Assembly: GCF_000344785.1 (NCBI RefSeq)
Contig: NC_020506.1
Span: 2,170,001-2,234,000, forward strand
Direction: 5' to 3'
DNA: 64,000 nucleotides
Source: Corynebacterium callunae DSM 20147
GTDB taxonomy: Bacteria > Actinomycetota > Actinomycetes > Mycobacteriales > Mycobacteriaceae
Shown here: positions 26,935 through 35,848 of the stretch, in pieces
How the letters are laid out: each line of letters begins with the position of its first letter
Numbering within the stretch: the first letter of the stretch is position 1
Notes under the pieces: generated by a model
What the model saw: only the letters and a program-made list of their open reading frames with translations
Database searches by the model: none
Told to the model about the DNA's origin: nothing
Position numbers and translations under genes: made by a program

Positions 26935-27774
26935 GTGGAAGCACTACTCCTGATAGCATTCGTCATCGGTGGTGGCGTTTTTGTCGCCTCGAAGATGGGT
27001 TCAAACAATTCCAAGAAGCAGGAAGAGGCGAAATTAGCCGACGCACAAGCAGATGCCCGGCGTTGGATTGAGCGTTTGGGTTCCCAGGTCCTCACCATTG
27101 CTGGTTCCGATGCCGCATCTACCCAGGCTATTGCCGATGCCTCTGAGCGTTTTAATGCCGCATCCTCCCAGATCTCTACTGCGAGCACCGTTCGCCAAGC
27201 AGAGCTTGCTCGAGAATCCGCTCTTGAAGGTCTGCACTATATGAATGCAGCCCGCGAGATTATGGGCATGCCAGCCGGTCCTGAACTTCCACCTCTGGAA
27301 GGGCAGCGTAAGGCAGGTCGTGTTACCGAAACTCGCACCATCGAGCAAGATGGTCGCCAAATTACTGCGTCTCCTGTTGCAACTGATAACACTCCAAACT
27401 ACTACCCCGGTGGTACGGTTGCCGGTCGTCCGGTTCCTGCCGGCTGGTACTCCGAGCCTTGGTGGGCCAGCGCATTGCGTACCGGTTTGTGGACTGCAGG
27501 TTCTGTCATGATGTTCTCTGCACTTTTTAGCGGCATGTCAGGCATTGGATATTCTGCTGCAGCTTTTGAAAATGGCTACGGCGACGGTTATGAAGATGGC
27601 CTCGCAGCTGCAGAGGGTGGAGACACTGGTGAAGTAGATGGCGGTGAAGCCGATATGGGTGGCGCTGAAGGTGGCGACGACGGCGGGTTCTTCGGAGATG
27701 GTGGATTCTTCGGCGGCGATGACGGCGGCGGACTCTTCGGTGGAGACGGCGGCGGATTCGATTTCGACTTCTAA
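26935..27774 (+). CDS. Membrane protein with Gly/Asp/Phe-rich C-terminal tail
   Basis: A 279-residue protein I do not recognise. Residues 1-20 are a membrane helix (LLLIAFVIGGGVFVASKM). Residues 25-110 are alanine-rich and helical, probably coiled coil. A second hydrophobic segment is at about 180-205 (TGLWTAGSVMMFSALFSG). The last 70 residues are low-complexity Gly, Asp, Glu and Phe (GDGGFFGGDDGGG repeats). The frame and base use look genuine. The start is GTG 26935; the ribosome site is weak. It is flanked by terminators on both sides, so it is a single-gene unit. Acidic glycine tails of this sort occur in surface proteins and TPM-domain proteins; no catalytic motif is visible. Confidence 0.75.
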   Translation: MEALLLIAFVIGGGVFVASKMGSNNSKKQEEAKLADAQADARRWIERLGSQVLTIAGSDAASTQAIADASERFNAASSQISTASTVRQAELARESALEGLHYMNAAREIMGMPAGPELPPLEGQRKAGRVTETRTIEQDGRQITASPVATDNTPNYYPGGTVAGRPVPAGWYSEPWWASALRTGLWTAGSVMMFSALFSGMSGIGYSAAAFENGYGDGYEDGLAAAEGGDTGEVDGGEADMGGAEGGDDGGFFGDGGFFGGDDGGGLFGGDGGGFDFDF

Positions 27775-27795
27775 ACTAATCCTGTAGAAATACTA

Positions 27796-27825
27796 AAAGG
27801 CGGTCAGTATGAACTGACCGCCTTT
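27796..27825. terminator. Two-way terminator between the Gly/Asp-tail gene and rpiB
   Basis: AAAGGCGGTCAGT/ACTGACCGCCTTT: a perfect 13-bp stem with a four-base loop and A/T flanks both sides, between convergent genes. Confidence 0.9.
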
Positions 27826-27837
27826 GCTTTTGTCTAA

Positions 27838-28311
27838 TTAGTTCTGAGGTACAACTGGGGCAACGCCAGTGCGCTCATAATCAGAGAGAATATCGATACG
27901 ACGCTGGTGACGCTCCGCATTGCTCCACTCTTGTTCGAGGAAAGCATCAACGATTGCCAATGCTTCTTCTTCGGAGTGCATACGTCCACCAATTCCGATG
28001 AGGTTGGCGTTATTGTGCTCACGAGCCAAGCGAGCGGTTTCTACGGACCAGGCAAGAGCACAACGTGCGCCCTTTACCTTGTTTGCTGCAATCTGCTCAC
28101 CGTTTCCGGATCCACCGAGGACAATACCCAGGGAACCTGGATCATTCACGGTGCGGCTAGCTGCTTCAATACAGAATGCGGGGTAATCATCTTCCGCATC
28201 GTAGACATGTGCACCGCAGTCAATTACCTCATGGCCATGAGCCTTAAGGTGTTCTGCAATGGCATTTTTAGTTTCAAATCCAGCGTGGTCTGCTCCAAGG
28301 TATACGCGCAT
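27838..28311 (-). CDS. rpiB: Ribose-5-phosphate isomerase B
   Basis: A 157-residue RpiB/LacAB-family isomerase. MRVYLGADHAGFETK and GGSGNGEQIAANKVKGARCALAWS are typical; the GNGEQ glutamate replaces the catalytic cysteine of the E. coli enzyme, as in mycobacteria. It interconverts ribose 5-phosphate and ribulose 5-phosphate. ATG 28311 is chosen by homology; no Shine-Dalgarno is seen, and TACACT seven bases upstream would give a leaderless mRNA. The open frame runs 26 codons further upstream, without support. Confidence 0.92.
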   Translation of the reverse strand: MRVYLGADHAGFETKNAIAEHLKAHGHEVIDCGAHVYDAEDDYPAFCIEAASRTVNDPGSLGIVLGGSGNGEQIAANKVKGARCALAWSVETARLAREHNNANLIGIGGRMHSEEEALAIVDAFLEQEWSNAERHQRRIDILSDYERTGVAPVVPQN

Positions 28312-28385
28312 GATTGTTAGTGTACTGCAGGCTTTTTCTCTATGAGATATCCCCCGGAGTGGCAAGCCAGTGAGAGTAGTCTCTA

Positions 28386-29110
28386 TCAAGGAGTTAAAGG
28401 TTTGGGAATTCCCTTAGACCCTTGCACGGTGAACCTAGTTTCATCCCTGCCGACACCATAAAAAAGCCAAGCTCCATAAATTATGAGGACCAAGATTGCC
28501 GGTATAAGTAGGTCAATACTTTCTGCTGGTGGACTGAACTCTGCCATGACGTTGTAGAGAATGTGGATCACAATTACCGCATGTAGGCTGCCAGTTTTAA
28601 GTACTACCGCGGTAAAGAGCAGTCCAACTATCATTGCGTTAATAATCTGCAAGGTGGTGTCTGCACTACTTTGCCCAATTAGAAGGCTAGCCGCGTGCCC
28701 AAATCCAAAGGTTAAAGCGGTGACAATCACCGCCCAATTTACTTTCCCTTCTGCAGTAAAGCATGGAACAAGAGTCCACGGAAAAGAACTTCTTCAAGGA
28801 AACCGACAAAAAGATAATGCAAGACGATCATAATTGCCACGAAGATGGTTAGATCATCACGAATTCCCTTGATCAAAGGCAGACCTGGAAGTATTAGCAG
28901 TGGCAGATAAATCCACATTTTTAGGATTGGAACCTTAGAAGTTACTCCTAGTCCAATCTGCGAACCGATCCCAGTGCGAAACAGATAAACAAGCAAAGTG
29001 ATGCTCAGAACTACCAAGGCGATAACCGCGGCGGAGTGAATGGAAATCCCGCTATTAACTCCAATATTGAGGACCACAATAGGGGTCACCACATAAATTG
29101 CCAGCCACAC
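28386..29110 (-). pseudogene. CPBP-family intramembrane protease, frameshifted
   Basis: Two frames together encode one CPBP (CAAX-like) membrane protease of about 240 residues. The first half (29110-28739) ends just after FLEEVLFRGLLFHALLQKGK, with the EExxxR motif. The second half, in another frame, reads KVNWAVIVTALTFGFGH and later HILYN, supplying the remaining metal-binding motifs. Adding one base to the GGG near 28747 would join them without a gap. The defect is either a real one-base deletion or a sequence error. The start (GTG 29110) is uncertain because a stop lies ten codons upstream in frame. Confidence 0.8.
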
Positions 29111-29256
29111 CAGGGAATGTCTGATTTGGTTTTTCTGCTAAGGCGTTGCATGTTTTCACGGCCTCAGATAGTGAATTTCCTTGCCTTAGTAGATTTCATA
29201 CATGCTCTGAACAGGTGTTTTTAATGGGCGCAATGCAACACAGTAGAAAACACAAA

Positions 29257-29292
29257 AGCAGGTTATAAGACCATGTGGTCTTATAACCTGCT
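29257..29292 (-). terminator. Terminator of the nitroreductase-like gene
   Basis: A 17-bp perfect stem (AGCAGGTTATAAGACCA and complement) with a two-base loop, followed by TTTGTGTTTT on the minus strand. Confidence 0.92.
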
Positions 29293-29305
29293 TGACGCTA
29301 AGAGA

Positions 29306-29917
29306 TTAGTTAAACTCTGGGCTCTCGGTACGGGAGCGCTTAATCTCGAAGAAATGTGGGTAGCTAGCAAGCTTGACGGAAGCGTCGAAGATCTCGCCAG
29401 CCTCCTCACCACGTGGGATACGAGTCAATACTGGGCCGAAGAATGCGGTGTCGCCGAACTTCACAACTGGAGTTCCGACATCGTTTCCGACCTCATCCAT
29501 TGCACTCTGGTGGAATGCGCGCAATGCGTCATCCCATTCGGTGGAGTCAGCAACCTCAACAAGGGATGCATCTAGGCCAACCTCGGCCAAAGCCTCAGAG
29601 ATAACTTCGTTATAAGAACCGTCTACAGCACCTCGGCCATCGTTGTGGATGCGGGTACCGGTAGCGGTGTAAAGCTCGCCCAGCTTCTCTGGGTTGTTGG
29701 TGGCAACTGCAGCGAAAACGCGAGCAGGGCCCCAAGCAGCCTTCATACGTGCCTGGTAATCCGCAGGAAGATCGCGGCCGTCGTTAAGAACAGCAAGGCT
29801 CATTGGAACCCACTGGATCTCAATATCGCGAACCTGCTCAACTTCCTTAATCCAGCGGGAGGTTACCCAACAAAATGGGCAAGTGGTATCAAACCAGAAG
29901 GTGACTTTTTCAGCCAT
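29306..29917 (-). CDS. DsbA-fold mycothiol-dependent nitroreductase-like protein (Rv2466c type)
   Basis: A 203-residue thioredoxin-fold protein. The active site is CPFC (residues 13-16 in TTCPFCWVTSRW). It aligns along its length with M. tuberculosis Rv2466c, a mycothiol-dependent reductase whose motif is CPWC: shared blocks include RDIE, LPADYQ, WGPVRV-like, RIHN, DVGTP, AFFGPVLTRIPRGEEAG and SYPHFFE(I/L)KR. It probably acts in cytoplasmic thiol redox or oxidative-stress defence. Diverges from pepN. Confidence 0.85.
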   Translation of the reverse strand: MAEKVTFWFDTTCPFCWVTSRWIKEVEQVRDIEIQWVPMSLAVLNDGRDLPADYQARMKAAWGPARVFAAVATNNPEKLGELYTATGTRIHNDGRGAVDGSYNEVISEALAEVGLDASLVEVADSTEWDDALRAFHQSAMDEVGNDVGTPVVKFGDTAFFGPVLTRIPRGEEAGEIFDASVKLASYPHFFEIKRSRTESPEFN

Positions 29918-30057
29918 TAAAATTTACTTCCTTTTCTCTACAGATTTTTAGTTTCTAGCACAACACCCATAGCGCGAACTATCGTGGTGTAATTGCGCAG
30001 TCCATGTTACTCGTGGGCGTACCGCACCAGCTTATATCCATCTATGAGGAGCAGTAC

Positions 30058-32655
30058 ATGACGTCTACTAATCTCACCAGGCAAGAAGCAGCTGAACGCT
30101 CACGCTTGCTCAGTGTCGAGAATTACGATATTTCTTTGGACTTAAATATCGGCGAAGAGTTTTTCAGCTCCAATACTTTGGTGCAGTTTACTGTTCGCGA
30201 AGCCGGTGATACCTTCATTGACCTGCGCGCAGCCAGCGTAGAAGAAGTCCGCCTAGACAATGAATCCATCAAGGAATCCGCACTTACCCTCAACGCTGAT
30301 GGCTACGATGATATTCCCGGAATTGCTCTTAAAGGCCTAAATCCAGGAACTCACACCCTGCGGATTATTGCGACAATCCCCTATTCCCGCACCGGCGAAG
30401 GCCTGCACCGCATGGTTGATCCTGCGGATAATGAGGTCTACCTCTATACCCAATTTGAAACTGCAGATGCCAAGCGCATGTTTGCATGTTTTGATCAGCC
30501 TGATCTCAAGGCAACCTATGATCTCAACATCAAAACTCCTAAGGGTTGGAAGATCATTTCCAATGCGGTACAGGAAGTTTCTACCCAGCATCCGGAATAT
30601 GACACCCATATCTCCCGCATCGCTTACCCACTTTCCACCTACTTGGTTGCAGTGTGCGCGGGTCGCTATCACGAGGTGCAGGATTCTTGGACCGGTACCC
30701 TGACCCACCATCCAGAAACCCCTAGTGATCAGCCCACCGAACTAACTGTTCCACTCGGCCTTTATTGCCGTCGTTCCCTGGCCAAGGATTTGGATGCAGA
30801 AAAGCTCTTTGCTGAAACCAAGCAGGGATTTGAGTGGTACCACCGTAATTTCGGTGTGGCTTATCCATTTGGCAAATACGATCAGATCTTTGTGCCAGAG
30901 TTTAATGCCGGCGCCATGGAAAACGCTGGTGCAGTGACTATTCGTGATGAATATGTCTTTGCTTCCAAGGCCACTCGTTATCGCTATGAGCGCCGCGGGG
31001 ACACCATCCTGCACGAGCTTGCCCATATGTGGTTCGGCGATCTTGTCACCATGCGTTGGTGGGATGACCTGTGGCTGAATGAGTCCTTTGCCACCTGGTC
31101 TGCTGCGATTTCTCAGGCTGAGGAAACGGAATATGACACCGCCTGGGTCACCTTTGCCAATGTGGAAAAGTCTTGGGCTTATCAGCAGGATCAGCTGCCT
31201 TCTACTCACCCTGTGTTCTCTGATGGTTATGACATTGAAACTGTCGATCAGAACTTCGATGGCATCACCTATGCCAAGGGCGCTTCGGTGTTAAAGCAGC
31301 TCCAGGCATATGTCGGCCGCGAAGCATTCCTTGCCGGCGTACGTCGCCACTTTGCCAACCACTCTTGGGGTAATGCCACCTTTGATGATCTGCTCGGTGC
31401 TCTTGAGCAAGCATCCGGCCGTGATCTTTCCGATTGGGCAGACCAGTGGCTCAAGACCACCGGTATCAATACCCTCGGCGCGGATTTCACCGTTGAGGAT
31501 GGCAAGTACACCTCCTTTGCCGTTACTCAGACCGGCGCCGCCCCGGGTGCCGGTGAGCTGCGTACCCACCGCTTAGCGGTGGGCCTTTATAAGCTTGTCG
31601 ACGGGTCCCTCGACCGCTACGCACGCGTCGAACTTGACTGCAGTGGCGCGTCGACAAGCGTAGAAAAGCTTATTGGCACAGAAGCAGCTGATTTTGTGCT
31701 GGTCAATGATGATGATCTCACCTATGCACTGCTCGATCTTGATGAGGCTTCACGCACCTTTGTTGTAGACAATATTGATAAGTTCTCGGACCCTATGCCA
31801 CGTACTTTGGCCTGGTCAGCAGCCTGGGAGATGACTCGCTCCGGCCAGATGAAGGCTCGTGATTTCATTGCGTTGGTGGCACGCGGTGCTGCTGCGGAGA
31901 CTGAGATCGCGGTGCTGGAACGCATTTTGATGCAGGCTACCTCGGCACTGAAGAATTATGCAGATCCGCAGTGGACTGAGGGCAAGGACTTGCTGGCAAA
32001 TGCCTTGCTTGAGGGTGCACAGCAGGCCGAAGCAGATTCTGATTCCCAATTGGCGTTCATCCAGGCTTTGGCAAAGGCTCCGCTCAATGATGCGGCCGTT
32101 GCATTCTTCCGCGATGTTCTTGCGGGCAAGGTAAATGGGCTAACTGTTGATCCTGATCTGCGTTGGTGGGCGCTGACTGCGTTGATTGCCCATGGTGCCG
32201 TGGAGAATCCAGCAGAGGCAGTTGCTGAGGAGCTTTCTCGCGATAAGTCCAATGCTTCCTACCTTGCTTCACTACGCGCCCGGGCCGCCATTAACACTGG
32301 TGATAACAAGGCTGAGGTTTATCAGGAGGTAACTTCATTGGACAATAACCTGTCTAACCTCGAGTTGCGCCATAAGATCGAAGGCTTAACCTTCACTGGT
32401 TCTGCTGATCTGCTGGCCACCTACAACAATCAGTATTTCGAGATTCTTGATGAGGTGTGGGCAAAGTTCTCCGGCGAAATGGCTCAGCAGGTAATTTTGG
32501 GTCTCTTCCCTGCTTGGAATATTTCCACAGAAGGACTCGAGCGTGCCGATTATTTCCTCGATGGTGAGCATGCAGCGGGTATCAAGCGCATTGTTGCTGA
32601 ATCCCGCGATCGTGTGGCTCGCGCCGTACGTAACCGCGAAGTTGATGCCAGCTAA
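30058..32655 (+). CDS. pepN: Aminopeptidase N (M1 family)
   Basis: An 865-residue M1 metallopeptidase. The exopeptidase motif GAMENAG and the zinc site HELAHMWFGDLVTMRWWDDLWLNES (His319, Glu320, His323 and the later Glu, counted from the chosen start) are complete, as is the helical ERAP1-like C-terminal domain. ATG 30058 (MTSTNLTRQ) has AGGAG six bases upstream and is preferred to ATG 30004. It removes N-terminal residues from peptides in the cytoplasm. A strong terminator follows. Confidence 0.95.
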   Translation: MTSTNLTRQEAAERSRLLSVENYDISLDLNIGEEFFSSNTLVQFTVREAGDTFIDLRAASVEEVRLDNESIKESALTLNADGYDDIPGIALKGLNPGTHTLRIIATIPYSRTGEGLHRMVDPADNEVYLYTQFETADAKRMFACFDQPDLKATYDLNIKTPKGWKIISNAVQEVSTQHPEYDTHISRIAYPLSTYLVAVCAGRYHEVQDSWTGTLTHHPETPSDQPTELTVPLGLYCRRSLAKDLDAEKLFAETKQGFEWYHRNFGVAYPFGKYDQIFVPEFNAGAMENAGAVTIRDEYVFASKATRYRYERRGDTILHELAHMWFGDLVTMRWWDDLWLNESFATWSAAISQAEETEYDTAWVTFANVEKSWAYQQDQLPSTHPVFSDGYDIETVDQNFDGITYAKGASVLKQLQAYVGREAFLAGVRRHFANHSWGNATFDDLLGALEQASGRDLSDWADQWLKTTGINTLGADFTVEDGKYTSFAVTQTGAAPGAGELRTHRLAVGLYKLVDGSLDRYARVELDCSGASTSVEKLIGTEAADFVLVNDDDLTYALLDLDEASRTFVVDNIDKFSDPMPRTLAWSAAWEMTRSGQMKARDFIALVARGAAAETEIAVLERILMQATSALKNYADPQWTEGKDLLANALLEGAQQAEADSDSQLAFIQALAKAPLNDAAVAFFRDVLAGKVNGLTVDPDLRWWALTALIAHGAVENPAEAVAEELSRDKSNASYLASLRARAAINTGDNKAEVYQEVTSLDNNLSNLELRHKIEGLTFTGSADLLATYNNQYFEILDEVWAKFSGEMAQQVILGLFPAWNISTEGLERADYFLDGEHAAGIKRIVAESRDRVARAVRNREVDAS

Positions 32656-32673
32656 TTAGGCTATTCGGCGCTT

Positions 32674-32706
32674 AGCCCTCGCTCATTTTCGAGCGAGGGC
32701 TTTTAT
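32674..32706 (+). terminator. Terminator of pepN
   Basis: AGCCCTCGCTC/GAGCGAGGGCT, an 11-bp stem with a six-base loop, then TTTTATT. Confidence 0.92.
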
Positions 32707-32804
32707 TATTCGAACATGTGATACTTACGTGTCCACGCTGCCCCTTAAGCTCCAGAGGAGTTCAGCCATTAGGCATCCCCCACTGGTTCTAAGAAAGGGC
32801 CATC

Positions 32805-33890
32805 ATGTCCATCGAACAAGCAATTACCGCTTTGGCAGCTCGAGTTCGCGAGCTCAAACCCATCATTGAAACCGAGGAAGCCACCAAAACTGCTTTCATC
32901 ATTCCCTTTATCAGTACTGTCCTGGGATATGACGTCACCGACCCACGCGAAGTTATCCCTGAATACACCGCTGACGTGGGAGTAAAGAAAGGTGAGAAGG
33001 TTGATTTTGCTATCAAGTCTGGGGATGATTTCCACTTTCTCATTGAATGTAAGAAGGTTGGCGAACCCCTAAACTTGGACCACGCTAATCAACTTGTGCG
33101 CTATTTCAATGTCACCGATACGGAATTTGCGATCCTCACCAATGGCGAAATCTATCAATTTTATGCGCAGCTCGACGCGGTTAATCGCATGGATGAAAAG
33201 CCCTTCATGACCTTGGATCTATCCAATATTGATCCGCGGCAATTTTCCCATCTAGAAATGTGCACCCGCGCACATTTCAATCCACAAGCTCTGGCTGCCA
33301 ATGCGGAGGAGCTTAAGTACATCGCCGAGCTAAAGAAGCTCATTGCACTGCAATTTCAAGAGCCAGATACGGAAATTGTCAAGATGCTGGCCTCCGCTGT
33401 TTCCACAAAGCGCATGACGGCAGCCAATTTGGAATACTTCACGCGATTGGTTTCTACCGCATCCTCGCAATTCCTTAAGGATGAGGTCAATCGACGTCTA
33501 CGCTCCGCTCAGGATTATGATGATCCCTCCCCTTCACCGTTGGAGATTGCCCCAGTAGAAAATTCCACTCCGGAAGTTGAGGAACCGGTTTCTGAAGTTC
33601 ATACAACTGAAGATGAAATCTACGGACACTCCATTGTCCGGGCAATTTGTTGTTCGGAGGTACCAACTCAGGACATCACCATGCGAGATGCCAAGTCCTA
33701 TTGCGCCATTCTTTTCCAGGACAATAATCGCAAACCTATTTCTCGATTCTTCTTCGACCGAAAGGTTCCACGTATCTCTATCTTCAATCCAGAAGGTGAA
33801 GCTGAACATTTCGATCTGGAGTCTATTGAAGATATCTACCTTTATGCAGACCAGCTAAGGGCCCGGGTTAATTCCCTCAAAGCAGTTTAG
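32805..33890 (+). CDS. Orphan HsdR-N-like restriction endonuclease
   Basis: A 361-residue protein whose N-terminal 150 residues match the type I restriction enzyme R-protein N-terminal nuclease domain. The PD-(D/E)xK site is Asp67 (KVDFAI) with Glu81-x-Lys83 (LIECKK); the EVIPEY segment precedes it. There is no helicase part, and no HsdM or HsdS gene nearby. Residues 265-361 form a separate C-terminal domain (EIYGHSIVRAIC, then SRFFFDRKVPRISIFN) of a type often found with such nucleases. It may be a type IV-like, modification-dependent or anti-phage nuclease. Its end overlaps the end of the XRE gene by four bases. Confidence 0.8.
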   Translation: MSIEQAITALAARVRELKPIIETEEATKTAFIIPFISTVLGYDVTDPREVIPEYTADVGVKKGEKVDFAIKSGDDFHFLIECKKVGEPLNLDHANQLVRYFNVTDTEFAILTNGEIYQFYAQLDAVNRMDEKPFMTLDLSNIDPRQFSHLEMCTRAHFNPQALAANAEELKYIAELKKLIALQFQEPDTEIVKMLASAVSTKRMTAANLEYFTRLVSTASSQFLKDEVNRRLRSAQDYDDPSPSPLEIAPVENSTPEVEEPVSEVHTTEDEIYGHSIVRAICCSEVPTQDITMRDAKSYCAILFQDNNRKPISRFFFDRKVPRISIFNPEGEAEHFDLESIEDIYLYADQLRARVNSLKAV

Positions 33891-34090
33891 GGTGCTTCTT
33901 CTTCAAAAATGAAGAGGTCTTCAATTTGGCAATTAAACTCGCGAGCTAGCTGGAAGGCCAAGGGCAAAGAGGGGTCATAACGGCCTTTTTCAATGCTGAT
34001 GATGGTCTGCCGGGAGACTCCCAACGCGTCTGCCAAACGCTGCTGGGAAAGACCAAGTTCTTCCCGGTAGGCTCTAAGGTGGTTCTTCAT
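33887..34090 (-). CDS. Small XRE-family regulator
   Basis: A 67-residue Cro/CI-type helix-turn-helix protein: LGLSQQRLADALGVSRQTIISIEKGRYDPS covers the whole recognition unit; the rest is a short helical tail. This compact class usually pairs with a membrane protein gene, as here: it starts nine bases after the 34100-34555 gene. It probably represses its own operon through the GTAAAG-type repeats at 34582-34637. Confidence 0.9.
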   Translation of the reverse strand: MKNHLRAYREELGLSQQRLADALGVSRQTIISIEKGRYDPSLPLAFQLAREFNCQIEDLFIFEEEAP

Positions 34091-34099
34091 TCAAGTGTC

Positions 34100-34555
34100 C
34101 TAGGCCGCCCGGTGCTTGCGGATGCCATAGCTCATCCAAAAACAGATCTGCATTAAGACCAATAAGATTAATAAAGCGTTGGACATGGCGATCTCCATGG
34201 GACGCACGCTGAACACAATGGATCCGATTCCTCCGATAACCATGAGCATGTGGAAGGTATCTTGGGCCGCTGCGGCATACCAAGTATTTTCCACGCTATT
34301 TTCTGGGTTTCGGATGACACCTTTGATAGTTTCGCGGTCCACCAATGCTAACCAGGTCAGAGCCACCGCAACGGGCAGCATCACTATGAAATAGATAGCC
34401 AAAAATAGCCAATAGCGTTCCGGGTTAAGCAAGCTCAGCATAAGCAGGGAAAAGACTGCAGAAAAGAATGCTCCTCCACCTAGCGATGCAGCGATTAAGC
34501 CAGCTGCACCTCCTCCAAATTTTGAACGTCCAAATATTGTTTTGGTGCTAGACAT
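34100..34555 (-). CDS. Four-helix membrane protein paired with XRE regulator
   Basis: A 151-residue protein with four predicted membrane helices (about residues 18-42, 47-70, 92-112 and 118-138). No enzyme motif. ATG 34555 (MSSTKTIFG) has GGAGGAG six bases upstream; the in-frame TTG at 34570 overlaps that site. It forms a two-gene operon with the small XRE regulator. Such pairs are common in Gram-positive bacteria; their role is unclear. Confidence 0.78.
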   Translation of the reverse strand: MSSTKTIFGRSKFGGGAAGLIAASLGGGAFFSAVFSLLMLSLLNPERYWLFLAIYFIVMLPVAVALTWLALVDRETIKGVIRNPENSVENTWYAAAAQDTFHMLMVIGGIGSIVFSVRPMEIAMSNALLILLVLMQICFWMSYGIRKHRAA

Positions 34556-34581
34556 TTTCAGCTCCTCCAACTATGTTAAGC

Positions 34582-34637
34582 GTGCTTTACATCTCAAGAT
34601 TAAAGTAAAGCACCCTTTACAGTCAAGGGTGCTTTAC
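34582..34637. promoter_or_regulatory. GTGCTTTAC repeats: MFS-gene terminator and possible XRE operator
   Basis: Three copies of GTGCTTTAC or its complement: 34582-34590, 34605-34613 and 34629-34637. The last two form an 11-bp hairpin (GTAAAGCACCC/GGGTGCTTTAC) with a TTTAAT exit on the minus strand, placed just after the MFS gene stop, so it can end that transcript. The extra copy lies close to the promoter of the membrane-protein/XRE operon, suggesting operator use. Confidence 0.6.
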
Positions 34638-34650
34638 AACTCTTTTGAAA

Positions 34651-35769
34651 TTAGCGGATACTCTTTTGTGGATTAAGCCACTGAGTTAATGCCACCACCA
34701 ACAAGGCAGCCGCGCAGACCCAAAAAGCTTGCGCTCCTATGGCCATATAAATAGGCAAGAATGATATCGGTGCCGCAGCTGAGCCAAAGAACCTAAAAGC
34801 TTGCACGGTAGACAACAAAGACGCTCCACCTGGGCTAGCAAGCACCGCAAGGTTGACCGTTGCCTGAATGCCTTGAGCAGCAGCAACAGAAATTGCCCAT
34901 AGCAATGCAACCAGCACGATCCAAGGAGAAATTGGAATGCAGGCCAATGCCAGCGCTGCGATTAAAGCGCTCACTACTAATACTGCGCGTACCCCAAACT
35001 TGTCTGCCATTTCCCCGATTTTGCGAGAACCAAAAAATGCTGCTGCGCCACCGCACATGACAACAAGACCACGCGCTGCTGCATCGAGTTCAAATCGATC
35101 ACCTACGTGGAGAGATGTCATAAATCCAACGCCAATAACTCCCACTCCCACCACAAATCCGGAGAGCATATGAATCAACGTAGGAAGCCATTGCACCTTT
35201 CCTGCGACATTTTGGCGGGACGCTGAAGGTGCTGCGACCACGGGGAGTCTTGCCAAAAGGATAAAAGCTGCAGCACTGGCAGTAACCAAGAAGGTTAACC
35301 GCCAATTCACCACAGATGACAGTCCCGCAACAAAGGGCGCTGATAACATTCCCAAGGATTGCATCGCCGCATAGGTTCCCAGGGCTTTACCTAAGTTCTC
35401 TGGTGGAGTGAGCTCACGCAACATCATCTGCAGCACCGGCGTAGTAAACGCATTAGCCATGCCAATAACTGCATAACAAGCGACAAATAGCCACCAAGAA
35501 GGCGTGATTAACAACATCAAAGCCAAAGGCAGAGTCACTATATATGCCCAGGAAACTACCTTATGTGGTGGAATTCCACGTACTAACCGCCCAGAAATGA
35601 GCATCATGGTGGCAAATGGAAAAAGATAAAAAGACATGGTGAGGGCAGCTTGCCCCACACTGACATCAAAAGTATCTGCAAATTCTGGCAGAACCACTGC
35701 GAGCGCCTGACCAGTAAAGGGCCCAACAAATCCTCCGACCAAAATGGCCGCCATCTGCAGTTTCTTCAT
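34651..35769 (-). CDS. MFS transporter, 372 residues
   Basis: A major facilitator with 11-12 predicted helices. The opening MAAILVGGFVGPFTGQALAVVLPEFADTF and the later ENLGKALGTYAAMQSLGMLSAPF are typical of drug:H+ antiporter-like MFS proteins. The substrate cannot be told from the sequence. It is monocistronic by position, with a hairpin on each side. Confidence 0.85.
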   Translation of the reverse strand: MKKLQMAAILVGGFVGPFTGQALAVVLPEFADTFDVSVGQAALTMSFYLFPFATMMLISGRLVRGIPPHKVVSWAYIVTLPLALMLLITPSWWLFVACYAVIGMANAFTTPVLQMMLRELTPPENLGKALGTYAAMQSLGMLSAPFVAGLSSVVNWRLTFLVTASAAAFILLARLPVVAAPSASRQNVAGKVQWLPTLIHMLSGFVVGVGVIGVGFMTSLHVGDRFELDAAARGLVVMCGGAAAFFGSRKIGEMADKFGVRAVLVVSALIAALALACIPISPWIVLVALLWAISVAAAQGIQATVNLAVLASPGGASLLSTVQAFRFFGSAAAPISFLPIYMAIGAQAFWVCAAALLVVALTQWLNPQKSIR

Positions 35770-35789
35770 AGTGCCTTACTCTAGGCTCA

Positions 35790-35827
35790 ACCCCCTGTTT
35801 GTTCCCACAAAAGGAAAAACAGGGGGT
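35790..35827 (-). terminator. Hairpin between the CMD-fusion gene and the MFS gene
   Basis: Ten-bp arms (CCCCCTGTTT/AAACAGGGGG) around an A-rich loop, 22 bases after the stop of the 35849-37084 gene. There is no T-run after the stem, so it may be a weak terminator. Confidence 0.5.
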
Positions 35828-35848
35828 AAAAGGTCACTGGTGGGGAAA

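Noticed and set aside
28386..28730. Independent small membrane protein gene
   Set aside because: Its start lies inside the CPBP motif region and joins the previous frame by a one-base change, so it is the second half of the protease.
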